The notes: generated from the sequence alone by a model not told the origin. DNA of 64,000 bases from Eubacterium sp. ER2 (GCF_000765215.1 NZ_JPJE01000018.1:62001-126000); one strand, 5' to 3'. Positions 26,836 to 34,246 are shown, counted from the stretch's first letter. Numbers and translations: made by a program.

Positions 26836-27300
26836 ATGACAGAGAGCAGAAAAGTATCAGAGTCTATCTCAGAGACAGTGCACATGGTGCGGCCCAACCA
26901 TCTGAATGCGGCGGGGCGTCTCTTCGGAGGCGTGCTCATGCAGTGGATGGACGAGCTGGCAGGCCTTGTGGCCAAGCGCCACACAAGGAAAAATGTGATC
27001 ACTGCCTCCGTGGACAATTTAAGCTTTCTGCGGGGCGCCTACCAGAAGGATGTGATCGTGATCACCGGCAAGGTGACCTACGTGGGAAATACATCCATGG
27101 AGGTGAAGGTGGATTCCTGCGTGGAGGATCTGGACCGGAACAGGACGCTGATCAACAGAGCCTATTTCACCATGGTGGCTCTGGACGAAAATGACCATCC
27201 GACCAGAGTGCCCCGCCTGGAGCTGGAGACAGAGGAAGAGAAGGAAGAGTGGAAGAACGCGGAAAAAAGGCGGGAGATGCGGAAGCACTATAGGCTGTAA
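26836..27300 (+). CDS. Acyl-CoA thioesterase, hotdog fold
   Basis: 154 residues from ATG 26836, 10 bases after AGGAG; longer readings from 26800 or 26812 lack a site. BACH/YciA type: RPNHLNAAGRLFGGVLMQWMDELAG carries the active-site Asn/Asp environment and the central hotdog helix, followed by TASVDNLSFLRGA. Family members hydrolyse fatty acyl-CoA. A charged Glu/Lys tail (residues 130-150) extends past the domain. Monocistronic, with a terminator downstream. Confidence 0.88.
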   Translation: MTESRKVSESISETVHMVRPNHLNAAGRLFGGVLMQWMDELAGLVAKRHTRKNVITASVDNLSFLRGAYQKDVIVITGKVTYVGNTSMEVKVDSCVEDLDRNRTLINRAYFTMVALDENDHPTRVPRLELETEEEKEEWKNAEKRREMRKHYRL

Positions 27301-27345
27301 CCCACATTCCCGTCCCATATTGATCATTTATATTTATATGTCTGT

Positions 27346-27390
27346 GCCGGCAGAGGGGCAAAACCTCTCAGACGCCGGCCTTATTTTTTT
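27346..27390. terminator. Terminator after the thioesterase gene
   Basis: Outer stem GCCGGC/GCCGGC (27346-27351 with 27374-27379), inner AGAGG/CCTCT, then TTATTTTTTT. The T-run overlaps the last codons of the convergent 95-residue gene. Confidence 0.8.
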
Positions 27391-27668
27391 CGGCGGTTTA
27401 TCTGAGACATGACAAGAGTGACCATGCTGTCGATCTGTTTCTTCTCCTCGTCGGAGCGGCCCTCCTTTAAAATTTCAAGAATGAGGGAGGTCTCCTCGGG
27501 GGAGAAGCGGATCCCCTTCCTGTTTGCGGAGGAGATGAGTGCCATCATGGCGGCCGCCAGCGTGTTTCCGCTCTTTCCGGAGGTCTGCGCCGCCGCTGTT
27601 TTGATGAGCTCCAGCTTGACAGGGTCAATATGTTCCATCGCCGGGTGATTCATCCAATCCTGTGCCAT
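27381..27668 (-). CDS. Conserved-looking small protein of unknown function (95 aa)
   Basis: I do not recognise a family. The product is predicted helical, charged at the C-terminus (EEKKQID...NRRKK), with an Ala/Met-rich middle (AAAMMALISSANRKGIRFSPEE). The SPEETSLILEILKEG segment resembles a short helical hairpin. A strong AAAAGGAG site lies 10 bases before ATG 27668 even though this falls inside the upstream gene, which supports it being real. The start overlaps the 3' end of the 186-residue gene by 44 bp in another frame, so the two are probably translated together. Confidence 0.7.
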   Translation of the reverse strand: MAQDWMNHPAMEHIDPVKLELIKTAAAQTSGKSGNTLAAAMMALISSANRKGIRFSPEETSLILEILKEGRSDEEKKQIDSMVTLVMSQINRRKK

Positions 27669-28185
27669 TGTCGTTCACTCCTTTTCTGTTATCATCGCTG
27701 CCCTCTTCTGTGCCCTCGCGGCATCTGTCTTCCCGTCCGCCATCCTCCCGGACATCGTCCTCCCGGGGCGTGCCCTGGAAAAGGTTCATCATATTCAGGA
27801 TATCTCCCGTGCCCCCCGGATCCGCCCCTGACATGTCCGGGAAACCCATGCCGGACAGATCCATGTCCTTCATCATCTCCATCATACTCATGGCGGAGAG
27901 GATACTGTCCACGGCTCCTTCATTTTCCCCCATATAGGGCTTCAGCTCCTCCAGCATCTCCGTGAAGGAGGGAGGCGTGCTCTGGAACTCCTTCCGCTCC
28001 GGACCCCGGGAGAAAATGCCGAAGTAGCGGATCGTATTCTGAAGCTCTGTGAACCGGATGAAAAAGGCGAGCATCCTCTGCGCGGCAGGAGGGGTATAGG
28101 GCAGCAGGAGCTTCAGCATCTGCAGTTCCCCGGAGGATGTGAGAGTGTCAAAGGGAGTCATGGGAAGAGGCGTCCGTTTATCCAT
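27625..28185 (-). CDS. Unknown protein with acidic low-complexity tail (186 aa)
   Basis: No family recognised. Residues 1-60 are mostly helical and hydrophobic (LKLLLPYTPPAAQRMLAFFI), 60-130 are Met-rich (SAMSMMEMMKDMDLSGMGF), and 130-186 are an acidic, Gly/Asp/Arg-rich tail without likely fold. ATG 28185 has AGGTGG upstream; an in-frame GTG three codons earlier is less likely. The overlap with the downstream 95-residue gene suggests a functional pair. Confidence 0.65.
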   Translation of the reverse strand: MDKRTPLPMTPFDTLTSSGELQMLKLLLPYTPPAAQRMLAFFIRFTELQNTIRYFGIFSRGPERKEFQSTPPSFTEMLEELKPYMGENEGAVDSILSAMSMMEMMKDMDLSGMGFPDMSGADPGGTGDILNMMNLFQGTPREDDVREDGGREDRCREGTEEGSDDNRKGVNDNGTGLDESPGDGTY

Positions 28186-28250
28186 ACAGCCCACCTGTCT
28201 GAAGCGTTGTAACTATATATATGGATGAAAAGGGATAAATATGACAGCGC

Positions 28251-28297
28251 AAAAGGAGGCTGCGCCCGACAGACGCACATATCCATCGGACGCAGCC
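28251..28297 (-). terminator. Terminator after the Cys/Gly-rich gene (minus strand)
   Basis: Read on the minus strand: GGCTGCG at 28297-28291 pairs with CGCAGCC at 28264-28258, with an inner CCGA/TCGG stem, then CCTTTT. Confidence 0.65.
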
Positions 28298-28310
28298 GTA
28301 TCATTTGCTG

Positions 28311-28550
28311 TTAGCAGCAGCCGTTTCCTCCGAAACCGCCGCAGCAGCACAGGAGAAGGATGATCCACAGGCAGCTGTCGTTTCCGCAGCCACATCCGTA
28401 GTCGCCGCCGCCCCGTCCGAAGCCGCCGCAGCAGCACAGAAGAAGGATGATCCACAGACAGCTGTTTCCTCCAAATCCACTTCCGCATCCACAGCCGGAA
28501 CGTACACCGGAGTCACATCCGCATCCGCAGTTCGATGATAAATCGCTCAT
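28311..28550 (-). CDS. Cys/Gly-rich repeat microprotein (chorion class high-cysteine HCB-like)
   Basis: 79 residues with 17 Cys and many Gly. Two near-identical repeats each contain SCLWIILLLCCCGGFG (about residues 29-45 and 58-74), each preceded by a GCGCG run. Each repeat therefore has a short hydrophobic core ending in CCC, too short for a classical membrane helix but suited to membrane insertion or disulfide/metal-linked assembly. Such proteins in Clostridia are labelled chorion class high-cysteine HCB; I know of no function. A clear GGAGG site precedes ATG 28550. The coding-strand repeat makes it easy to misassemble or miss. Confidence 0.8.
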   Translation of the reverse strand: MSDLSSNCGCGCDSGVRSGCGCGSGFGGNSCLWIILLLCCCGGFGRGGGDYGCGCGNDSCLWIILLLCCCGGFGGNGCC

Positions 28551-28583
28551 TTGATTGCCTCCAACATATTTTGTTTACAGTAC

Positions 28584-28613
28584 ATCATATGCTTTGCTCC
28601 GGGATGTGTGAAA
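28584..28613 (-). promoter_or_regulatory. Possible promoter of the Cys/Gly-rich gene
   Basis: Minus strand TTTCAC (28613-28608) and TATGAT (28589-28584) with an 18-bp spacer. The -35 runs into the left direct repeat of the IS30 insertion. Confidence 0.4.
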
Positions 28614-28624
28614 AAGAAATTTTA
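28611..28624. repeat. Left direct repeat flanking the insertion sequence
   Basis: AAAAAGAAATTTTA abuts the left inverted repeat and recurs at 30340-30353 on the other side. Probable target-site duplication. Confidence 0.6.
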
Positions 28625-28654
28625 CTGAAGTGAAAAGTTTATTTCCACTTTGAA
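28625..28654 (+). repeat. Left terminal inverted repeat of the IS
   Basis: 30 bp beginning CTGAAGTGAAAAG and ending CACTTTGAA; exact reverse complement of 30309-30338. Confidence 0.95.
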
Positions 28655-28673
28655 AAACGGGAAAAGAAAAGTG

Positions 28674-28715
28674 GCAATTACTCTTACAAAAATGAGTGAT
28701 TGCTGCTTTTTCTGT
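28674..28715 (+). terminator. Hairpin with T-run inside the left end of the IS
   Basis: 10-bp stem (28674-28683 with 28694-28703, one G-U pair) followed by GCTTTTTCTGTTTT. On the plus strand it would stop transcripts entering the element from its left flank. Confidence 0.6.
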
Positions 28716-28911
28716 TTTATTAAGTAGGAATAAGTGTTACACTAAATAAAGCAAACAACAGGTTGCTTGGAAAAGAAAGGGATTTTTGGACATGACAAAA
28801 AAGCGGACTTTAGTCGGTGTTTTTAAGGCTGTAGGACTAAATTCCACTTGCTGTGGATGGTATTTACTTTCTTTGACAGCCGCCTGTTGTTTTTTGATTA
28901 GATAGTTTTCC

Positions 28912-30201
28912 TTACTTGTTTCTCTGCTTGAGCAAGTATGGCTTTAAAATGATCTGATCCTTTTCAATCGGATGGATGCCGAAAGCCAGCAGTTTTTCAT
29001 ACAGATCCTGATACATAAATTCTGTCAGTTCCAACGGACTTTTATTGCCAAGCAGCTCGCAAGGGGAGGAGTTTATGTGGCTGAGTACCAAATTCAGATT
29101 GGACTGGCCGGTCAGCCCGAGTTCCCTCAGATCCGTTCCTTTTGGAAGGATGTAACGGAGTTCTATATGTTTATTCTCCAGTGTTCCTTTTTGCCCAGAC
29201 TGCATAGGATCGCAGTAAAATACCCTTGTCCGTCTTGTGCTGTCGGAGGATGTCTCCATAGCTTCGGCGGCAGAAAACTCCGTTCCGCGATCGGTCAGCA
29301 GGACATGGACATATTTGCGGAACAGCTCCGCGCCAAGAATGGATTCCAGTATGTCAATGCCTTCTTTCATGGAAGTAGCGGTTTTCTCGTCACGGTATAA
29401 AGCGAGAAGGATACCGGCCCTCACAAATTTAAATGTCTGAAGGAAAGGCCCGCTTGTCTCGTCATTGTAGACCGTGTCCATTTGGGTGACAAAGACCTCG
29501 GGATGCTCGGAGAGATAGGATTGATACTCTTTGTAGGTCCTGCCTTCAAGATACTTTCTGTCGACGCGTTTTTTATAAGTTTTTGCCTTTTTCTTCAGCA
29601 GCCTGCGAGACACCTGCCGCCGCAGATCCAGGGCGGTGATGCCGGCAATTTCGTGGAAAACATCGTTTTCGATATAGTTGTAAAGCGTTTTTTCGGAAAT
29701 ACCGAGTTCCGGATGGTTGGTAACGATCTGATAGGGGGAGTGCCCCTGTTTCAGGAGCGGAGCAATAACAGCGGCCATCTGTTTTGCCTCCTGTACTGTA
29801 AGGTCAACACCTTCCCGGGAGTCGACCAGGGTGGTGCGGTAATCCATATGTGCCTCCTCCGGACGGTACTGGTATTTATCAAAACGGCAGCGGGACCAGT
29901 TGGAGCAGCCGTTGCAGGCGCCAGGGGAGCGGTCGCGTCTTGAGCAATGGAAAGGAAAGTAGTCTGGGCAGTCAGGGGTACACTGGCGGCCATAAACACA
30001 CTTTTTATAATGATTGCATTCCAAAGGCATCTTACACTTGTGGGTAAGAGTTCTGTGAAGTTTGATCTCTTTGCCAACAGTAGACTTATCCTTGCCGATG
30101 GTCTGGGCGATGGCGGTTTTTGTGGAGCCGTTCGTAATGCCGGCGAGAATGATCCGCCGTTCCTCTAAAGTTAAATGAGAAAAAGAGTTTTGAGTCTTCA
30201 T
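28912..30201 (-). CDS. IS30-family transposase
   Basis: About 429 residues (432 from the GTG at 30210). N-terminal helix-turn-helix region (LTLEERRIILAGITNGSTKTAIAQTIGKDKSTVGKEI, residues 10-50), then a Cys-rich zinc-finger-like stretch (KCKMPLECNHYKKCVYGRQC to CNGCSNWSRC, about 58-105), then the DDE catalytic domain with Asp in QMDTVYND, Asp in LLTDRGTEF and Glu in QKGTLENKH. Full length without frameshift, so potentially active. The ATG 30201 start lacks a strong ribosome site; the GTG 30210 has GGAAAGG close by. Confidence 0.93.
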   Translation of the reverse strand: MKTQNSFSHLTLEERRIILAGITNGSTKTAIAQTIGKDKSTVGKEIKLHRTLTHKCKMPLECNHYKKCVYGRQCTPDCPDYFPFHCSRRDRSPGACNGCSNWSRCRFDKYQYRPEEAHMDYRTTLVDSREGVDLTVQEAKQMAAVIAPLLKQGHSPYQIVTNHPELGISEKTLYNYIENDVFHEIAGITALDLRRQVSRRLLKKKAKTYKKRVDRKYLEGRTYKEYQSYLSEHPEVFVTQMDTVYNDETSGPFLQTFKFVRAGILLALYRDEKTATSMKEGIDILESILGAELFRKYVHVLLTDRGTEFSAAEAMETSSDSTRRTRVFYCDPMQSGQKGTLENKHIELRYILPKGTDLRELGLTGQSNLNLVLSHINSSPCELLGNKSPLELTEFMYQDLYEKLLAFGIHPIEKDQIILKPYLLKQRNK

Positions 30202-30308
30202 AATAGACACCAGCCTTTCCGGCGACTGCCTAACATGAAAAGTGTAAGACTAAATGCCATGTTTGGGGAAGTGGAAATGAGTGAAAGACTAAAATCCACT
30301 TTACCTCC

Positions 30309-30338
30309 TTCAAAGTGGAAATAAACTTTTCACTTCAG
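30309..30338 (-). repeat. Right terminal inverted repeat of the IS
   Basis: 30-bp exact reverse complement of the left terminus. Confidence 0.95.
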
Positions 30339-30339
30339 A

Positions 30340-30353
30340 AAAAAGAAATTTTA
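30340..30353. repeat. Right direct repeat flanking the insertion sequence
   Basis: AAAAAGAAATTTTA as on the left, but separated from the inverted repeat by one extra A (30339), giving A6 instead of A5. Confidence 0.6.
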
Positions 30354-30374
30354 GAGAGTGTCAAGAAAAAATGC

Positions 30375-30403
30375 TTGACAGCGGAAAAGCTTTGGTATAT
30401 GAT
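30375..30403 (+). promoter_or_regulatory. Promoter of the ylxM-ffh-rpsP operon
   Basis: TTGACA (30375-30380) and TATGAT (30398-30403), 17-bp spacer. Only 37 bp from the right end of the IS, so the insertion left the promoter intact. Confidence 0.85.
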
Positions 30404-30420
30404 AACACAGGTGATTTGAG

Positions 30421-30765
30421 ATGGATGATTTTTTTAAGCAGACATTGCTATATGATTTTTACGGAGAGCTTCTGACCAGTCACCAGAAAGAGATCTACGA
30501 GCAGTCCGTGCTGGAGGATCTGTCCCTTGGCGAGATCGCCCAGGCGGCGGGGATCAGCAGACAGGGAGTCCACGATCTGGTAAAGCGCTGCGACAGGACG
30601 CTCCAGGGGTATGAAGACAAGCTTCATCTGGTGGAGAAATTCCTTGCCGTCAGGGAGAAGGTACACCGGATAGGCCAGGTGCTTGACCGGTATGATCCGG
30701 AGGACAACAGCCAGCTGGCCCGGGAGATCAGAGAGATAGCAAGAGAGATCATAGACGAATTGTAG
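30421..30765 (+). CDS. ylxM: YlxM/p13-family SRP-associated DNA-binding-like protein
   Basis: 114 residues. The helix-turn-helix segment LSLGEIAQAAGISRQGVHDLVKRCD (about 36-60) and the flanking MDDFFKQTLLYDFYGELLTSHQ are typical. YlxM is encoded upstream of ffh in Firmicutes and has been reported to modulate signal recognition particle GTPase activity in streptococci. 32 bp before ffh, on the same promoter. The ribosome site (AGGTG) is modest. Confidence 0.93.
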   Translation: MDDFFKQTLLYDFYGELLTSHQKEIYEQSVLEDLSLGEIAQAAGISRQGVHDLVKRCDRTLQGYEDKLHLVEKFLAVREKVHRIGQVLDRYDPEDNSQLAREIREIAREIIDEL

Positions 30766-30797
30766 TTTGTAATAGAGCAGCAAAGAGGAGTTGGAGA

Positions 30798-32159
30798 ATG
30801 GCTTTTGACAGTCTGACAGAAAAACTTCAGAATGTGTTCAGGAACCTGCGGAGCAAGGGACGGCTGACAGAGGACGATGTCAAAGAGGCGATGAAGGAGA
30901 TCAAGCGGGCTCTCCTGGCCGCTGATGTCAACTTCAAGGTCGTGAAAGGCTTCATTAAGAACGTGCAGGAGAGAGCTATCGGGCAGGATGTGATGAACGG
31001 ACTGAACCCGGGGCAGATGGTCATCAAGATTGTCAACGAGGAGCTCATCGCTCTCATGGGATCTGAGACCACAGAGATCAAGCTCCAGCCCGGAAGTGCC
31101 ATCACAGTCATTATGATGGCAGGCCTTCAGGGTGCAGGTAAGACAACCACCACCGCAAAGCTGGCGGGAAAATATAAATTAAAAGGGAAAAAGCCCCTTC
31201 TTGTGGCCTGTGACGTATACCGCCCGGCAGCGATCAAACAGCTCCAGGTGAACGGGGAGAAGCAGGGAGTGGAAGTTTTTTCCATGGGTGACAGCCACAG
31301 ACCGGCGGATATCGCCCGGGCGGCTTTGGAGCACGCCCGCAAGAATGGCAACAATCTTGTGATCCTGGATACGGCGGGCCGTCTTCACATTGATGAGGAC
31401 ATGATGGCAGAGCTCCAGGAGATTAAGGAAACTGTGGAGGTACACCAGACGATCCTGGTGATTGACGCCATGACCGGACAGGACGCGGTGAATGTGGCGG
31501 AGGAATTCAACCAGAAGATCGGCATCGACGGTGTCATCGTCACAAAGCTGGACGGCGACACGAGAGGCGGTGCGGCCCTGTCCGTCAAGGCAGTGACCGG
31601 CAAGCCGATCCTCTACGTAGGTATGGGAGAGAAGCTGTCAGATCTGGAGCAGTTCTATCCGGACCGCATGGCCTCCCGTATCCTTGGCATGGGTGACGTG
31701 CTGACCCTCATCGAGAAGGCGGGCGCTGAGATCGACGAGGAGAAGGCCAAAGAGATGACCCGCAAGATGAAAAAGAACCAGTTCGATTTCGACGACTTCC
31801 TGGAGAGCACGAAGCAGATGAAAAAGATGGGCGGGCTCTCCGGTATCATGAGCATGCTTCCCGGCATGGGCGCCATGGGCGGCCTTGGAGGGAAAAAGGG
31901 CATGCAGTTAGATGACAGCCAGGCCGAGGAGGCCGAGAAAAAGATGGCGCGGATGGAGGCCATGATCTATTCCATGACTCCCCAGGAGCGCCGGGATCCG
32001 GATCTTCTGAATCCTTCAAGGAAGCACCGCATCGCAAAAGGCGCGGGTGTGGACATCAGCGAGGTGAACCGCATGGTCAAGCAGTTTAACGAGATGAAGA
32101 AGATGATGAAGATGATTGGAAAAGGTGGTAAAAAGGGAAAATTCAGATTACCTTTTTAA
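30798..32159 (+). CDS. ffh: Signal recognition particle GTPase Ffh (SRP54)
   Basis: 453 residues. N domain (1-90), G domain with P-loop GLQGAGKTT (109-117), DTAGR, TKLDGDTRGG, and a Met-rich M domain (about 300-453; MKKMGGLSGIMSMLPGMG) that binds SRP RNA and signal peptides. Delivers nascent membrane and secreted proteins to FtsY at the membrane. Start ATG 30798 follows AGAGGAG. Downstream rpsP, khpA, rimM and trmD form the standard Firmicutes operon. Confidence 0.97.
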   Translation: MAFDSLTEKLQNVFRNLRSKGRLTEDDVKEAMKEIKRALLAADVNFKVVKGFIKNVQERAIGQDVMNGLNPGQMVIKIVNEELIALMGSETTEIKLQPGSAITVIMMAGLQGAGKTTTTAKLAGKYKLKGKKPLLVACDVYRPAAIKQLQVNGEKQGVEVFSMGDSHRPADIARAALEHARKNGNNLVILDTAGRLHIDEDMMAELQEIKETVEVHQTILVIDAMTGQDAVNVAEEFNQKIGIDGVIVTKLDGDTRGGAALSVKAVTGKPILYVGMGEKLSDLEQFYPDRMASRILGMGDVLTLIEKAGAEIDEEKAKEMTRKMKKNQFDFDDFLESTKQMKKMGGLSGIMSMLPGMGAMGGLGGKKGMQLDDSQAEEAEKKMARMEAMIYSMTPQERRDPDLLNPSRKHRIAKGAGVDISEVNRMVKQFNEMKKMMKMIGKGGKKGKFRLPF

Positions 32160-32163
32160 CCAG

Positions 32164-32186
32164 CATGTGCGCGGACAGCGCATGTG
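32164..32186 (+). other. Hairpin between ffh and rpsP
   Basis: 9-bp stem (32164-32172 with 32178-32186, two G-U pairs) with GGACA loop, no T-run. More likely a processing or stability element than a terminator. Confidence 0.45.
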
Positions 32187-32222
32187 CCATATAGATTAAT
32201 AAATATGTGGAGGTGAAACAAA

Positions 32223-32468
32223 ATGGCAGTAAAGATCAGATTAAAGAGAATGGGACAGAAGAAGGCTCCTTTCTATAGAATTGTTGTAGCTGACTCCAGA
32301 TCCCCAAGAGATGGCAGGTTCATCGAGGAAATCGGCACTTACGATCCGAATCAGGATCCCAGCGTCTTCAAGGTAGACGAGGAGGCCGCAAAGAGATGGC
32401 TGAACAATGGCGCACAGCCTACAGAGGTAGTAGGAAAGATTTTCAAGGCAGCAGGCATTGAAAAATAA
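32223..32468 (+). CDS. rpsP: Ribosomal protein bS16
   Basis: 81 residues, complete: [40 protein letters not shown] is the diagnostic N-terminal half. Component of the 30S subunit needed for assembly. Strong GGAGGTG ribosome site. Between ffh and khpA in the usual order. Confidence 0.98.
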   Translation: MAVKIRLKRMGQKKAPFYRIVVADSRSPRDGRFIEEIGTYDPNQDPSVFKVDEEAAKRWLNNGAQPTEVVGKIFKAAGIEK

Positions 32469-32486
32469 TTCCGGGAGGTGCGCAGT

Positions 32487-32717
32487 ATGAAGGAACTAGT
32501 GGAAGTCATCGTCAAGGCACTTGTAGATGATCCCGAGAGCGTTGTTGTGACAGAGAAGGAAGAAGGCCGTACAACCGTTGTGGAAGTGAAGGTGGCTGAC
32601 TCAGATATGGGAAAGGTCATCGGCAAGCAGGGGCGTATCGCCAAGGCAATCCGCGCTGTCGTGAAAGCAGCAGCCTCAAAAGAAGATAAGAAAGTGGTAG
32701 TAGATATCGCTGGCTAA
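32487..32717 (+). CDS. khpA: KhpA, KH-domain RNA-binding protein
   Basis: 76 residues from ATG 32487 (site GGGAGGTG; an in-frame GTG at 32478 lies within it). One KH domain with the GKVIGKQGRIAKAIRAVVKAAA loop. KhpA pairs with KhpB (Jag) and influences cell division and RNA turnover in Gram-positives. Sits between rpsP and rimM as expected. Confidence 0.95.
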   Translation: MKELVEVIVKALVDDPESVVVTEKEEGRTTVVEVKVADSDMGKVIGKQGRIAKAIRAVVKAAASKEDKKVVVDIAG

Positions 32718-32723
32718 GAAAAC

Positions 32724-32784
32724 AAGCGGGTCCGGGAAGGGACGAAAAAGACAGTTTGTCGGGACCTTCCTGAACCCGCTTTGA
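32724..32784 (+). other. Long imperfect hairpin between khpA and rimM
   Basis: Outer 8-bp stem (32724-32731 with 32774-32781) and an inner GGGAAGG/CCTTCC stem, then TTTGATTT. The weak T-run suggests partial termination or an RNA processing site inside the operon. Confidence 0.5.
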
Positions 32785-32835
32785 TTTAACTTATAATTTT
32801 AGCTATCGACGAGAGGAAAAAACAGGAGAAGGAAA

Positions 32836-33348
32836 ATGGAAAAACAACTGCAGGCAGGTGTCATCACCTCCACCCACGGTATCCGGGGCGAGGTGAAGGT
32901 GTTCCCCACCACAGACGACGCACAGTATTTCAGAGAGCTGAAAAAAGTATATCTTGACACAGGAAAGGAACAGATCCCTCTGGAGATCGAACATGTGAAA
33001 TTTTTCAAACAGTTCGCCATCCTGAAATTCAAGGGGATCGATAACATAAACGACATAGAAAAATACAAGGGAAAAAGTCTCATGATCGACAGGGAGGACG
33101 CCTCTCCCCTGGGGGAGGACGAGTACTATATCGGCGATATGATCGGCATGGACGTCTACACCGACGAGCCGGCGGAGCACTTCGGCGTTCTTAAGGACGT
33201 GCTGGAGACCGGGGCCAACGACGTGTACATCATCGACTCTGACCGCCACGGGGAGGTTCTCATCCCGGCTATCCGCCAGTGCATCCTCAGCGTTGACACA
33301 GAAAAAAATGAAATGTACATTCATCTGATGGAGGGACTTCTGCCATGA
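32836..33348 (+). CDS. rimM: 16S rRNA processing/maturation factor RimM
   Basis: 170 residues. N-terminal RimM beta-barrel (QAGVITSTHGIRGEVKVFPTTD) and C-terminal PRC-barrel (GDMIGMDVYTDE...VLIPAIRQCI). Assists late 30S assembly, binding S19. Start ATG has AGGAGAAGG. Overlaps trmD by 4 bp (ATGA). Confidence 0.96.
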   Translation: MEKQLQAGVITSTHGIRGEVKVFPTTDDAQYFRELKKVYLDTGKEQIPLEIEHVKFFKQFAILKFKGIDNINDIEKYKGKSLMIDREDASPLGEDEYYIGDMIGMDVYTDEPAEHFGVLKDVLETGANDVYIIDSDRHGEVLIPAIRQCILSVDTEKNEMYIHLMEGLLP

Positions 33349-34166
33349 TGCACTTTCATATTATGACGCTTTTCCCGGACATGGTGATGTCCGGCCTTGG
33401 CACCAGCATTACAGGCCGGGCCATCGCAAACGGCCTTCTCTCCATAGAGGCTGTCAACATCCGGGACTATGCCTTCAACAAACACAACAGCGTGGACGAC
33501 TATCCCTACGGCGGAGGCGCCGGCATGCTGATGCAGGCGGAGCCGGTGTACCTGGCCTACAGGGCCATTGAGGAACAGATCGAGAGGCGCAGGGCGGAAA
33601 GCGAAGGAGGCCAGGACGGCCGGCCCTGCGCTGCGCAGGGCGGCGCAAAGACAAGGGTCATTTATCTCTCCCCCCAGGGGCAGACCTTCAATCAGGAGAT
33701 GGCCCAGGAGCTGGCCCGGGAGGAGGACCTGGTGCTCCTCTGCGGCCACTATGAGGGCATCGATGAGAGGGTGCTGGAGGAGATCGTGACAGACTACGTC
33801 TCCATCGGGGATTACGTGCTCACCGGCGGGGAGCTGCCCGCCATGGTCATGGTGGACACTATCTCCCGCCTTGTGCCGGGAGTCCTCCACAATGACGTGT
33901 CCGCGGAATTCGAGAGCTTCCAGGACAATCTTCTGGAGTATCCCCAGTATTCCCGCCCGGAGGTGTGGCATGACAAGCAGGTGCCTCCCATCCTTCTGTC
34001 CGGACACCACGCCAATATCGAGAAGTGGCGGCGGGAGCAGTCTGTCATCCGCACGGCTATGAGGCGTCCGGATCTCCTTGCGAAGGCGGAGCTGACGGAA
34101 GCGGAGAGACGGCTGGCGGAGGGGATCCTGGAGAAGAAAGAGATTTCTGGAGATGAGAGAGCTTAA
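33345..34166 (+). CDS. trmD: tRNA (guanine37-N1)-methyltransferase
   Basis: 273 residues, SPOUT fold. Methylates G37 next to the anticodon with SAM. Landmarks: FHIMTLFPDM, DYPYGGGAGMLMQ, the trefoil-knot segment LLCGHYEGIDERV and YVLTGGELPAMVMVD. Between DDYPYGGG and the knot is a short extra charged loop (ERRRAESEGGQDGRPCAAQGG, about residues 79-99), longer than in most homologues. Coupled to rimM by ATGA overlap. Confidence 0.96.
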   Translation: MMHFHIMTLFPDMVMSGLGTSITGRAIANGLLSIEAVNIRDYAFNKHNSVDDYPYGGGAGMLMQAEPVYLAYRAIEEQIERRRAESEGGQDGRPCAAQGGAKTRVIYLSPQGQTFNQEMAQELAREEDLVLLCGHYEGIDERVLEEIVTDYVSIGDYVLTGGELPAMVMVDTISRLVPGVLHNDVSAEFESFQDNLLEYPQYSRPEVWHDKQVPPILLSGHHANIEKWRREQSVIRTAMRRPDLLAKAELTEAERRLAEGILEKKEISGDERA

Positions 34167-34217
34167 GGGAACACTTGAGGAAAATCTAAGCAATTGCGGG
34201 AAAATTCCGAAAAATAG

Positions 34218-34246
34218 TTGCGAAAGGCAGTGGAAAATGCTATTAT
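34218..34246 (+). promoter_or_regulatory. Promoter upstream of the M20 amidohydrolase leader
   Basis: TTGCGA (34218-34223), 17-bp spacer ending in TGC (extended -10), TATTAT (34241-34246). Transcription would start near 34253, giving a leader of about 170 nt. Confidence 0.7.

Larger units (their letters stand above)
28625..30338 (-). mobile_element. IS30-family insertion sequence, intact
   Basis: 1,714 bp bounded by 30-bp perfect inverted repeats (28625-28654 and 30309-30338). It contains one transposase gene on the minus strand with all catalytic residues. Subterminal similar sequences (ACTAAA-TCCACTT at 28836-28849 and 30288-30301) are direct repeats inside each end and may be extra transposase contacts. 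The left 250 bp are non-coding and include a terminator and a 10-bp inverted repeat (28753-28762 with 28883-28892). Inserted in the intergenic gap between the Cys/Gly-rich gene and the ffh operon; no gene is broken. Confidence 0.92.

Noticed and set aside
28305-28538. Ala/Ser-rich frame opposite the Cys/Gly-rich microprotein
   Set aside because: Low-complexity mirror of the repeat; the minus-strand frame has the ribosome site and terminator.
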